Assembly (NCBI GenBank): GCA_035652815.1
Contig: DASRDB010000022.1
Location: 434,001 to 498,000, forward strand
DNA length: 64,000 bases
DNA from: DASRDB01 sp035652815
GTDB taxonomy: Bacteria; Chloroflexota; Ktedonobacteria; Ktedonobacterales; Ktedonobacteraceae
Direction: 5' to 3'
Position numbers and translations under genes: made by a program
Part shown: piece after piece, positions 8,360 to 16,135 of the stretch
Layout: every line of letters begins with the position of its first letter
Numbering within the stretch: position 1 is the stretch's first letter
Notes under the pieces: model-generated
The model's input: the letters and a program-made list of their open reading frames with translations, nothing else
What the model was told of the DNA's origin: nothing
Database searches by the model: none

Positions 8360-9307
8360 TCATCCATGTACCAGCACAATTTTGCCCAGTAATTCGCCCT
8401 TGTCTACCAATCGATGGGCCTCTGCCGCTTGCTCAACAGGCATAGTTTTGGCGATGACCGGTGTAACAGCTTTCTGAGCGACAAGCTCTAGAACGCGCTG
8501 CTCATCCTTTGGCGAAGCATGCCGCACACCGCCTCCGTAGACATTGACCTCTTTGAGCCGCCAGGATTGTGTATCCACAGTGGCCTGCTGACCACCAAGA
8601 TTGCCGATCAGGACGACGCGACCATGCGGTACGCAGGCATCAATACTCTCTTGAAGTGTGGTACTGACGAGTTCGATAACGAGGTTTACGCCGCCAGCCT
8701 CGCGCAAAGTATGCCCAACACGCTGTTCTCTGGTGTTGATGACCATATCGGCTCCCAGGCGTTGCAGTTCGGCGGCTTTCTGTTTGCTGCTGGTGGTAGT
8801 GGCGACCCAGCATCCGAAATGTTTAGCGATCTGGATAGCGATACTGCCCAGGCCACTAGAGCCTGCCCAGATCAGAACGCGCTCGCCCTCTTGCAGGTGT
8901 CCAACGTCAAAGAGTGCGCCCCAGGCAGTCGACGAGGTCAGGCCCGCCGCTGCGGCTTCCTCGAATGAGACGTTATCGGGGATGCGCACGAGATCGGAGG
9001 CGGGAGCGGCAATTATACTGGCATAGCCACCTCCGCCCTTAGCCGAGACGGCGCGCGTGGTCAACACGCGATCACCTCGATGAAAGCCGTGAGCATCCTG
9101 GAGAACAACTCCGGCGGCTTCGAGACCGGGTGTGAATGGCAATTTGCCGACGGGGCGGCTCCCGTCGCGCTGGAACAGGTCAAGATGGTTGACTGTGGTG
9201 GCTTTCACCTGAATCAGAACATCATCGGGGCCAGGAGTGGGGTTCGGCACTTCCTGCACCTGCAAAACCTCTGGCCCGCCGTAGTTGGCGAATTGTACTG
9301 CTTTCAT
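8360..9307 (-). CDS. Quinone oxidoreductase-like MDR protein
   Basis: 315 residues of the zinc-independent medium-chain dehydrogenase/reductase family. It starts MKAVQFANYGGPEVLQVQEV, typical of NADPH:quinone oxidoreductases, and has the Rossmann motif IWAGSSGLGSIAIQIAKHFG (about 143-162) and a catalytic-domain region without the structural zinc cysteines. It would reduce quinones or activated alkenes with NADPH. The ATG at 9307 is preceded by AGAGG with 8 nt spacing; the longer open frame upstream lies inside the MFS gene and is not homologous. It is the last gene of the etfA-MFS-qor group. Confidence 0.88.
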   Translation of the reverse strand: MKAVQFANYGGPEVLQVQEVPNPTPGPDDVLIQVKATTVNHLDLFQRDGSRPVGKLPFTPGLEAAGVVLQDAHGFHRGDRVLTTRAVSAKGGGGYASIIAAPASDLVRIPDNVSFEEAAAAGLTSSTAWGALFDVGHLQEGERVLIWAGSSGLGSIAIQIAKHFGCWVATTTSSKQKAAELQRLGADMVINTREQRVGHTLREAGGVNLVIELVSTTLQESIDACVPHGRVVLIGNLGGQQATVDTQSWRLKEVNVYGGGVRHASPKDEQRVLELVAQKAVTPVIAKTMPVEQAAEAHRLVDKGELLGKIVLVHG

Positions 9308-9321
9308 TTGGCAAACCTCTT

Positions 9322-10578
9322 CTATTGTAGTGTGTTTGTCAGGCGATGTTGCTCTTCTATTGTATGTTCCTGATCTTGCAATTGCAATGTATGCTGCTGT
9401 TTGCGCAGCGCCAGCCAGAAAGGCGGCGCGACACCCAGGCAGGCCAGGGCGGGAATGGCAATCACCCATGAAATGCCGAGCGTGGGGATGAGCATGCCCA
9501 TGAAAGCGGGAAAGATCATGCCTGAGAGGCCGCAACAGATGAGCAATACGCTGGAAACGGCCCCGAGCGCGTGAACAAACCAGCGCGAGGCGATAGCCAT
9601 CAGGCTTGGAAAGAGCGGTCCGGTACACAGCCCAAAGATGGCGCTGCCTATGAAACTGATGATAAGCTGGCTGGGAAAGGAAGCGATCAATAGCCCGCTT
9701 AGTCCGCCGCCAAAGATGCAGAGATAAACCAGACGCTGTTCTGTAAAGATACCGCGTTTAATAATCTGTGCGCCGAGCAGGCGACCAGCTGTCTGTCCTG
9801 TCCAGAAAGCTGTCGCAACAGGCGCGGCTACTGCCAGCGATATCACTGCGCTCTGGCTGATAGCTGTTACGATCCAGGAGCTGAAACCCACTTCCGCCGC
9901 GACATAGAAGAAAAATTGCAGCGCCATGAACCAGAGCAAAGGCTGGCGCAGGATGCTTTGTGAATAGGTAGGCGATGTCTGAGAGGACGCCCTCGCTCTA
10001 TCTGGAATGGTTGTTGGAGGTTGTTGCCGCACTAATGAAAGAATGCAACCAATGGCGATGAATGTACCAATGACGTAGGCCCAGGTAGCATTATGTAGAA
10101 CTGTGAGGACAAGCGAGAGCAGCAATGGCCCGAGCAGCGCGCCTATGCAATACGAACTATGCAGGTTGTTAAGCGTCTCTCCTAACGTATCATGAAAGCT
10201 GTAGGTGACGAGCAAATTGATGCTGACATCCAGAAACCCGAAGCCGACCCCCGCAACAAATTGTGTTGTGAGCAGAACCGGAAAGGAGTGAGTGATGGGC
10301 GTAATCAGCGCAGTGAGGCCCATGAGGAATAGCCCGCTCATGACAATATATTTGGGCGCAAAGCGACGCGAAAGCATCCCAGCCAGCATTACTCCACAAG
10401 CAAAGCCGAATGCAGCCCCTGTAAAGATCCAACCGGCTGCATCCAGCGCAATGCCGGTATGGCTTGCCAATAAAGGCAGTGTGGGACCTGGGAGAATACC
10501 AATGATGCCCACTGCGATATAGGTAAAGTAGAGCGTGAAAAACAGCAAGCGACGGCTGGTGAATGCGGTTGTCTGCAT
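9322..10578 (-). CDS. MFS transporter, FucP-like
   Basis: 418 residues, about 12 hydrophobic helices, with an MFS pattern: MLSRRFAPKYIVMSG between helices 2 and 3 and a matching loop in the second half. The similarity is to sugar/H+ symporter-like (FucP/TsgA) subgroups, but the substrate cannot be read from the sequence. It has no long loops or extra domains except a charged C-terminal tail rich in Gln, His and Glu. It lies about 100 nt downstream of etfA and 14 nt upstream of the qor-like gene, so co-transcription with both is likely. It might import the substrate whose oxidation feeds the ETF, but that is speculation. Confidence 0.8.
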   Translation of the reverse strand: MQTTAFTSRRLLFFTLYFTYIAVGIIGILPGPTLPLLASHTGIALDAAGWIFTGAAFGFACGVMLAGMLSRRFAPKYIVMSGLFLMGLTALITPITHSFPVLLTTQFVAGVGFGFLDVSINLLVTYSFHDTLGETLNNLHSSYCIGALLGPLLLSLVLTVLHNATWAYVIGTFIAIGCILSLVRQQPPTTIPDRARASSQTSPTYSQSILRQPLLWFMALQFFFYVAAEVGFSSWIVTAISQSAVISLAVAAPVATAFWTGQTAGRLLGAQIIKRGIFTEQRLVYLCIFGGGLSGLLIASFPSQLIISFIGSAIFGLCTGPLFPSLMAIASRWFVHALGAVSSVLLICCGLSGMIFPAFMGMLIPTLGISWVIAIPALACLGVAPPFWLALRKQQHTLQLQDQEHTIEEQHRLTNTLQ

Positions 10579-10680
10579 GAGGTCTATCCTTAGAGGGCTG
10601 TTTATACCTGTTGTTATCTATAGTCTGCCATATTCAGCGTAGATTGTCTACTTTAATGTGTGAGCCAATTGATTGCGCCC

Positions 10681-11694
10681 CTACACGTTCTTCTTCCGAA
10701 TCAATTCAGCAGCCAGCGGTAATATCTTATTGGCATCACCGAGCAATCCCAAATCGGCCAGAGCAAAAATGGGCGCAGTTCGGTCAGGATTAATAGCAAC
10801 AACGGTCTGAGCTTCACGCATACCACTTGTATGTTGAGGCGCGCCCGAGATACCGCAGGCGATGTAGAGTTTGGGTTGGACACTTTTTCCGGTTGCGCCG
10901 ATCTGGCGGACATGCTCAACCCAGCCTCGATCAGTTGCGACACGGGTTGCGCCTACAGCTGCTCCTAGCAGACGAGCGAACGAGGCGATAGTGCTAAATC
11001 CTTCGCGTCCCACGCCGCGCCCACCCGCCACGATGCGCTCAGCCTCTTCCAATTCGACTTCTTCAGGCGAGGGCGCTTGCAAGGCTACTCGTGTAATGCG
11101 GCCTTCATGCATATCTGAAATTTCTGCTGTGAAACGGGTAATTTCCAATTCTGGCAGCGTTGTTGTATTGTCCGGAGCCAAAACCGGATTGCCTCGCACA
11201 CCTGGAAGCAGAGTTGCCAGCGCGGTACGCCGGTGTAGTTCTGTGAGTGCATGCATATAGGCTCGTCCATCGTAGATAGCGCGCATAGTGTAAAGCGCAT
11301 CATCATGCAGGTCGATACTCAGGCAGGCGGGGACAAAAGGCAGACGGAGACGTGCGGCCAGACGAGGCATGAAGTCGCGCCCGTTCGCTGTCGCACTGGT
11401 AGCGACGAGGGCGGGCTTGCCTTGTTTGATAAGCCAGGATAAGGCACTGACATAGGCTTCTGTCAGGTAATGGCTGAGCTGTGGGTGTTCTAGCACGTAA
11501 AGAGAGCTTACATTCAGCCTGCTAAGTAGCGCCGTATCAGGTAAAGGAGTGTCAGGTGCTTGAAGCAGGAGAGCGCGAACTTGTGCCTTCTCTGGCTGCC
11601 GTTGCGCCATTTCTACGAGTTCAGCTATCAGTTCACCTGAGTGTTCTTCAAGGACGTCCTCGCTGTGCTGGAGAACGGCCCACAGTTCAGTCAT
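10681..11694 (-). CDS. etfA: Electron transfer flavoprotein alpha subunit
   Basis: 337 residues. The C-terminal FAD-binding domain is canonical: VAGGRGVG (about 216-223), LLGAAVGATRVATDRGWV (about 234-251), the QIGATGKSVQP loop and YIACGISGAPQHTSGM (about 269-284), ending in LGLLGDANKILPLAAELI. The N-terminal domain is more divergent, as usual for EtfA. It pairs with etfB located 5.5 kb downstream on the same strand. The ATG at 11694 has GAGG 6 nt upstream. It heads its own transcription unit with an MFS transporter and a quinone oxidoreductase-like gene behind it. Confidence 0.92.
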   Translation of the reverse strand: MTELWAVLQHSEDVLEEHSGELIAELVEMAQRQPEKAQVRALLLQAPDTPLPDTALLSRLNVSSLYVLEHPQLSHYLTEAYVSALSWLIKQGKPALVATSATANGRDFMPRLAARLRLPFVPACLSIDLHDDALYTMRAIYDGRAYMHALTELHRRTALATLLPGVRGNPVLAPDNTTTLPELEITRFTAEISDMHEGRITRVALQAPSPEEVELEEAERIVAGGRGVGREGFSTIASFARLLGAAVGATRVATDRGWVEHVRQIGATGKSVQPKLYIACGISGAPQHTSGMREAQTVVAINPDRTAPIFALADLGLLGDANKILPLAAELIRKKNV

Positions 11695-11766
11695 ATCTTG
11701 CCTCTACATTGTTGAATTGCTATTACTATATCACCTGATAGGGAGAGAATGGTACATTTTCGGTTT

Positions 11767-11889
11767 TGTAGGGCGTGATTTATCGCGTCCAGCTTCTCAT
11801 GCTGTTTTAGGACAAAAGGACGTGTTTTATCGTGCCCAGCTTCTCATGCTATTTTAGGACAGTTGGACGCGATAAATCACGTCCCTACA
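11767..11889. repeat. Composite inverted-repeat element, family A
   Basis: Outer arms at 11767-11790 and 11865-11889 are near-perfect reverse complements (TGTAGGG...CGTCC type). Inside there is a direct repeat, CAGCTTCTCATGCT followed by TTTTAGGACA, at about 11790 and again at about 11838, and a partial third arm at about 11817. It looks like a nested or duplicated version of the element at 8255-8330. Confidence 0.75.
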
Positions 11890-11958
11890 AAGGCCTGTCC
11901 ATTTGTGCTACTCTGTAGGGAAAGGGGCACACATGGCCCCAATTGAAAGGAAAGCAAC

Positions 11959-12462
11959 ATGGGAAATTCTCTCAGCAAAACGCAACTTCTCACTGAATTG
12001 CGCAATGAACAGGCGGCCTGGGAAGCCTTGCTCGACGAGATTGGGGAGGCTCATATGACGCAGCCAGAAGTCGCTGGTGGCTGGTCGATCAAGGATATCG
12101 TAGCTCATTTAACTGGCTGGCGTCGCCGGTCGGTTCTGCGCTTCCAGGCCCTTCTGAGGCATGAACCAGACTTTTCACCGCCCTGGCCGCCAGAACTGCG
12201 GGAAGACGATGAAATCAATGCCTGGATTTACGAGGCCAATCGCAATCGTTCTTTGGCAGATGTCCTCAGCGATTCGCGGGAAGTCTTCCAGCAACTGGTC
12301 GAGACCCTCGATGCCTTTTCTGAGGAGGAGCTTCAGAATCTGCGGCGCATCCTCGGGCTGGAGGAGGAGCAGGTCAGCGGCAGCATGTTCTTCGCTCATT
12401 TCCACCAGGAGCACGAGCCAGATATGCGCGCATGGCTGGAGAAGGTGAAAAAAGCATCGTAA
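11959..12462 (+). CDS. ClbS/DfsB (DinB-like) four-helix bundle protein
   Basis: 167 residues, all alpha. GGWSIKDIVAHLTGWRRRSV (about 41-60) carries the first metal/active-site-like His region typical of the DinB/ClbS-DfsB superfamily (formerly DUF1706), and MFFAHFHQEHEPDMRAWL near the end provides further His residues. Members include the colibactin self-resistance hydrolase ClbS, but most are of unknown function and may be thiol- or metal-dependent. The ATG follows AAAGGA with good spacing. It is a monocistronic gene after the family A repeat. Confidence 0.82.
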   Translation: MGNSLSKTQLLTELRNEQAAWEALLDEIGEAHMTQPEVAGGWSIKDIVAHLTGWRRRSVLRFQALLRHEPDFSPPWPPELREDDEINAWIYEANRNRSLADVLSDSREVFQQLVETLDAFSEEELQNLRRILGLEEEQVSGSMFFAHFHQEHEPDMRAWLEKVKKAS

Positions 12463-12631
12463 CTCATCATCCTCTCAAGTCAGAGTGTATTGAACCTTTC
12501 CATTCCTGTGAGGCAAAGTCAAGCCTGCGGCAACAGCCGATGTATCTCGCTCGATGCCTGGGAGAAAGCTCTTCACCAAAGGAGCGGAGAACCCGGCGGA
12601 TGCGAGAAATCACGTTCCTACAAATAAACAT

Positions 12632-13402
12632 TTATTCTGTCAAAGGGCTTTGCAGTGTCCACCCGCCGTCAACGATGAGTGTCTGGCCTGTCACCTGACG
12701 CGCTTCAGGTGAGGCGAGATAGAAGGCGGCGGCCACGATATCTTCCACGTATCCGACACGCCCGGTTGGTGTCATGTGGCTCCAGTTTTCTTCATAGTGT
12801 GGATCATCATGCAATGTGCGTTCAGTGAGAGTTGCGCCGGGGCAGATGGCGTTGGCAGTAATGCCATAGCGGGCTACTTCGAGGGCGATGGTCTTTGCCA
12901 TCATGCGGATGCCTGCTTTGGTGATGCCGTAGCATCCGAGATTCGGATAGGCCTGAACTCCGGTCACTGAGGACATCAAGAGAATGCGCCCAGGAATCTG
13001 TCGCTCGATCATGATATGTGCAGCGGTCTGTGCGGTAAAGAAACTACCCCGCAGATTCACGCCCATCAGGCGGTCGAAGTCTTCTTGCGTATAGGTCAGG
13101 AATGCGCCGTAGTGGGTGACGCCAGCATTGGCAATCGCGATATCGAGGCGGCCTGCGGTATTCGTGAAATTTGAGAACATGGAGCGCACAGCTTCTACAT
13201 TAGCAACGTCACCTGGATACGGGTGAACTTGATCGGCTCCCAGGCTCTCGTTGATTTGTTGGGCAGCTTTTTGACAGAGCGCGGGATCAATGTCGTTCAG
13301 CGCTACGATAGCACCCGCATTGGCGAAAGCCTGGCAGAGTGCATAGCCGATTCCTGCTCCCGCACCCGTGACGAGAACCGCTTTTCCGGTAAAATTACTC
13401 AT
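12632..13402 (-). CDS. SDR family oxidoreductase
   Basis: 256 residues, classical short-chain dehydrogenase: TGAGAGIGYALCQAF (cofactor motif, about 11-25), NNAG-equivalent IANAGVTHYG, catalytic Ser in LLMSSVTGVQ and YGITK for the Tyr-Lys pair. It ends with the usual VTGQTLIVDGGW. The residue after strand 2 (ALNDID) suggests NAD(H) preference. The ATG at 13402 follows AAGGAGG by 5 nt. It is divergent from the dipeptidase gene, sharing an 88-nt promoter region. Substrate unknown; it may belong with the nearby flavin enzymes. Confidence 0.9.
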   Translation of the reverse strand: MSNFTGKAVLVTGAGAGIGYALCQAFANAGAIVALNDIDPALCQKAAQQINESLGADQVHPYPGDVANVEAVRSMFSNFTNTAGRLDIAIANAGVTHYGAFLTYTQEDFDRLMGVNLRGSFFTAQTAAHIMIERQIPGRILLMSSVTGVQAYPNLGCYGITKAGIRMMAKTIALEVARYGITANAICPGATLTERTLHDDPHYEENWSHMTPTGRVGYVEDIVAAAFYLASPEARQVTGQTLIVDGGWTLQSPLTE

Positions 13403-13490
13403 AAACGCCTCCTTGCGATATTTTCTCAAAAGAACATGCGTCTGGTATACTGTTCTTTAATATAGTCTCATTGAAGCATAGAGGAACAAC

Positions 13491-14567
13491 ATGACCACTG
13501 CTGATAGCATACCTGTAATTGTTGGACACCATGATACCCTGCTCAGCCTGTACATGCCTGAACGAGGACACGGGCGCGGTTTTTTTGAACGAAGCGAGTT
13601 TGGGCATATTGATCTGCCTCGCGCGCGTGAAGGAGGGCTGGCGGGAGGGTTTTTCGCTATATTTGTGCCGTCCTGTTGCGCTGATGGCAGCCCGAACCGG
13701 ATGCAGGTGGTACGGACGGAGCGCGGCTATGAAATACCGATGGAGTCGGCAGTTGATCTGGCATACGCGCAGCAGACGACGATGGCAATGATGGCCTTGC
13801 TATTTCGGCTGGAACGGGAGTCGAAAGGACAGCTTCAAGTAGTGCGTGGTATCAGTGAACTGGAACGCAACATCCAGCAGCACGTTCACTCCGCGATCCT
13901 GCATTTCGAGGGAGCAGAGGCTATCGATACCGATCTGAACGCCCTTGAGGTCTTTTATCAGGCCGGGTTGCGCTCGCTCGGTATTGTTTGGAGCCGACCG
14001 AATGCGTTTGCATGTGGTGTGCCTTTCAAATTTCCCAGTTCTCCTGATACTGGCCCAGGCCTGACCGAAGCCGGGCGCGAGCTGGTGAAGGCCTGCAATT
14101 CGTTGGGGATTATGCTTGACCTGTCACATTTGAATGAACGCGGTTTCTGGGATGTGGCAGCTTTATCAGAAGCTCCACTGGTTGCAACACACTCGAATGT
14201 ACATGCGATCTGTCCTTCAACGCGCAATCTCACAGATAAACAACTGGATGCTATTGGGGAGTCGGGAGGAGTCGTTGGCCTGAATTTCGCCGTGTACGAT
14301 TTGCGTGAGGATGCCGAACGGGATACCAATGTCCCTTTAGAGTTGCTGGTGCGCCATATCGATTATCTCGTAGAACACGTGACGATTGATGGAGTGGCAA
14401 TTGGCTCCGATTTCGATGGCACGACTATCCCGCAGAAAATTCAGGACGCGAGCGGATTACCGAAATTGTTGGACGCGCTAAGAATACATGGATATGACGA
14501 AGTGGCGCTGCGCAAAATCGCATATGAAAACTGGTTGCGCGTTTTGAGTAAGACCTGGAAAGCATAG
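13491..14567 (+). CDS. M19 family (renal-type) dipeptidase
   Basis: 358 residues. Zinc ligands of peptidase family M19 are visible: the opening VIVGHHDTLLSLY (H-x-D type), HFEGAEAID (bridging Glu, about 144-152), LDLSHLNERGFWDV (His, about 208-221), VATHSNVHAICPSTRNLTDK (His, about 228-247) and GSDFDG (Asp, near 305). It should cleave dipeptides or a related amide; bacterial members often have catabolic roles and no signal peptide, as here. AGAGGA lies 6 nt before ATG. In some proteobacteria an M19 gene sits with dimethylglycine-type flavin enzymes and ETF genes, which resembles this neighbourhood. Confidence 0.92.
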   Translation: MTTADSIPVIVGHHDTLLSLYMPERGHGRGFFERSEFGHIDLPRAREGGLAGGFFAIFVPSCCADGSPNRMQVVRTERGYEIPMESAVDLAYAQQTTMAMMALLFRLERESKGQLQVVRGISELERNIQQHVHSAILHFEGAEAIDTDLNALEVFYQAGLRSLGIVWSRPNAFACGVPFKFPSSPDTGPGLTEAGRELVKACNSLGIMLDLSHLNERGFWDVAALSEAPLVATHSNVHAICPSTRNLTDKQLDAIGESGGVVGLNFAVYDLREDAERDTNVPLELLVRHIDYLVEHVTIDGVAIGSDFDGTTIPQKIQDASGLPKLLDALRIHGYDEVALRKIAYENWLRVLSKTWKA

Positions 14568-14615
14568 AGCGTAGGCGCTAAACGGTGGTGGAATAAAAAA
14601 TACGGGGGGAATGCC

Positions 14616-15407
14616 ATGCAAGTAGCGCAATACCTGGTTAAACACGAGTTTACCGAAACGGAACGCTCGCACCGCGAGGCAGTCGAGCGGGTCATTCTGG
14701 AAATGCGAAAGCGGCTGCACGAACCACTGACTTTGCAGGAGATGGCGGATATCGCCTATCTCAGTCCATATCACTTTTGCCGCATTTTCTCGCGCCTGAT
14801 TGGAGTTCCCCCCTACGAATTTCTCTCGGCCCTGCGCCTGGATGAGGCAAAAAAGTTATTGCTGACGACATCGCTAAGCGTGACGGATGTGTGTTTCGAG
14901 GTAGGATATTCCAGTCTCGGCTCGTTTACGACACGCTTTACACAGCTTGTGGGGCAGCCGCCGCGCCAGTTGCGTCAGATGGCCGAATCTCTAGTGTTCC
15001 CTTCCAGGGAAATCCCTGATGTTACTTCCCCCTTTTATGAAGCATCGTTAACCGGCTGTTTAATAGGAACAGTGTATGGTCCAGAGACGTTTCGAGGTAA
15101 CATTCACGTTGGCCTTTTCACCCGGCCTATTCCTCAAGGTCGCCCTGTCCGTTGTACGCGTCTCACGAAGCCGGGTCCATATCTGATCACCGGGATTCCT
15201 GACGGCATGTACTATGTGCTTTGTGCTGCTTTCAGTACCTACAGCGATCCCTTTAATTACCTTGTCCCTGGAGATGGCGTGCTGGTAGGTATGAGCCAGG
15301 GACCGGTGCGGGTTTGTAATGGACAGATGAGCGGGGAAGCAGATATCACCCTGCATCCACCTCTGTTGACTGATCCGCCATTGGTGGTGGCGTTGCCATT
15401 TATATAG
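14616..15407 (+). CDS. AraC-type regulator with N-terminal HTH and C-terminal beta domain
   Basis: 263 residues. The double helix-turn-helix is at the N-terminal half (about 20-125): LTLQEMADIAYLSPYHFCRI and then LSVTDVCFEVGYSSLGSFTT with FTQLVGQPPRQLRQ, which is the AraC/XylS signature. The C-terminal part (about 145-263) is a predicted all-beta region rich in Gly, Pro and Val, starting GCLIGTVYGPETFRGNIHVG. It resembles carboxypeptidase-regulatory-like Ig folds rather than a known AraC effector domain. GGGGGGAATGCC precedes ATG. The reversed order (DNA-binding first) is found in several AraC subgroups. Confidence 0.85.
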   Translation: MQVAQYLVKHEFTETERSHREAVERVILEMRKRLHEPLTLQEMADIAYLSPYHFCRIFSRLIGVPPYEFLSALRLDEAKKLLLTTSLSVTDVCFEVGYSSLGSFTTRFTQLVGQPPRQLRQMAESLVFPSREIPDVTSPFYEASLTGCLIGTVYGPETFRGNIHVGLFTRPIPQGRPVRCTRLTKPGPYLITGIPDGMYYVLCAAFSTYSDPFNYLVPGDGVLVGMSQGPVRVCNGQMSGEADITLHPPLLTDPPLVVALPFI

Positions 15408-15543
15408 AGAAGTTTGTGCGCCGTTCATGAGTATTCCCGTATACTTCAGGTATGGTATAAGTATGATGATGTAATCTTACCAACCTTTTCTGAAGCCGCC
15501 GAATTTCAACGGCCTCTGACCTGATATAAAAAGGATATTACTC

Positions 15544-15744
15544 ATGAACAGTTCTCTCCTGGAATTGATAAGCAAGAGCAAGATTGGAACGTGGTGCAAG
15601 CGCGGAGCGGTGCTGATTGCTATTCTGGGGCTTATTCAATGCGCAAGCGTTTTTTTCTTTCTCTGGAATCAGTTTCATCTGACGATGAGTATGTTATTGT
15701 TACGAATAGACAGGAGTGGAAAAAATGATGGAGATGAAACTTGA
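15544..15744 (+). CDS. Small single-span membrane protein, 66 aa (possible remnant)
   Basis: A short frame with AAAGGA placed 8 nt before ATG. It encodes a basic N-terminus, one hydrophobic helix (about 21-42, AVLIAILGLIQCASVFFFLW) and a polar tail that runs 20 nt into the VOC gene. The N-terminal half looks like the start of a larger multi-span membrane protein, so this may be a truncated remnant. Alternatively it is a real small membrane protein translationally coupled to the VOC gene. Not recognised. Confidence 0.4.
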   Translation: MNSSLLELISKSKIGTWCKRGAVLIAILGLIQCASVFFFLWNQFHLTMSMLLLRIDRSGKNDGDET

Positions 15745-16135
15745 ACTGGTGCCATTACCAGTTTCTGATGTTGACCGCGCAAAGACTTTTTATGTTGAAA
15801 AAGTTGGATTTCACCTGGATCATGATGTACAGCCAGGGAACGGAATGAGAATAGTCCAGCTTACACCCCCAGGGTCGGCCTGTTCGATAGTTATCGGGAC
15901 AGGCATGGGTGAAATTTCCGCAATGCAGCCGGGAGCAATCAAAGGCCTACACCTGGTTGTGAGTGATATACATCAGGCCCGCGAATCCCTTGTCAGCCGG
16001 GGCGTAGAAGTGAGCGAAGTTGATGATATGGGCGGCGTTAAGTACGCCTACTTTCGTGATCCAGATGGCAACAGTTGGGAATTGCAGGAAATATTTCCGA
16101 ACGCCCGATTAGACACCTCTGGTAATGGGGAATAA
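15725..16135 (+). CDS. VOC (glyoxalase/bleomycin resistance) family protein
   Basis: 136 residues, two beta-alpha-beta-beta-beta units: LVPLPVSDVDRAKTFYVEKV opens the first, and GLHLVVSDIHQARESLVSRG the second, ending with YFRDPDGNSWELQEIF, which supplies the usual C-terminal Glu ligand. Family members are metal-dependent lyases, isomerases, dioxygenases or drug-binding proteins; the specific role is open. The ATG at 15725 follows AGGAG by 8 nt and is preferred over the upstream GTG. The 3' end overlaps the convergent oxidoreductase gene by 27 nt. Confidence 0.85.
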   Translation: MMEMKLELVPLPVSDVDRAKTFYVEKVGFHLDHDVQPGNGMRIVQLTPPGSACSIVIGTGMGEISAMQPGAIKGLHLVVSDIHQARESLVSRGVEVSEVDDMGGVKYAYFRDPDGNSWELQEIFPNARLDTSGNGE

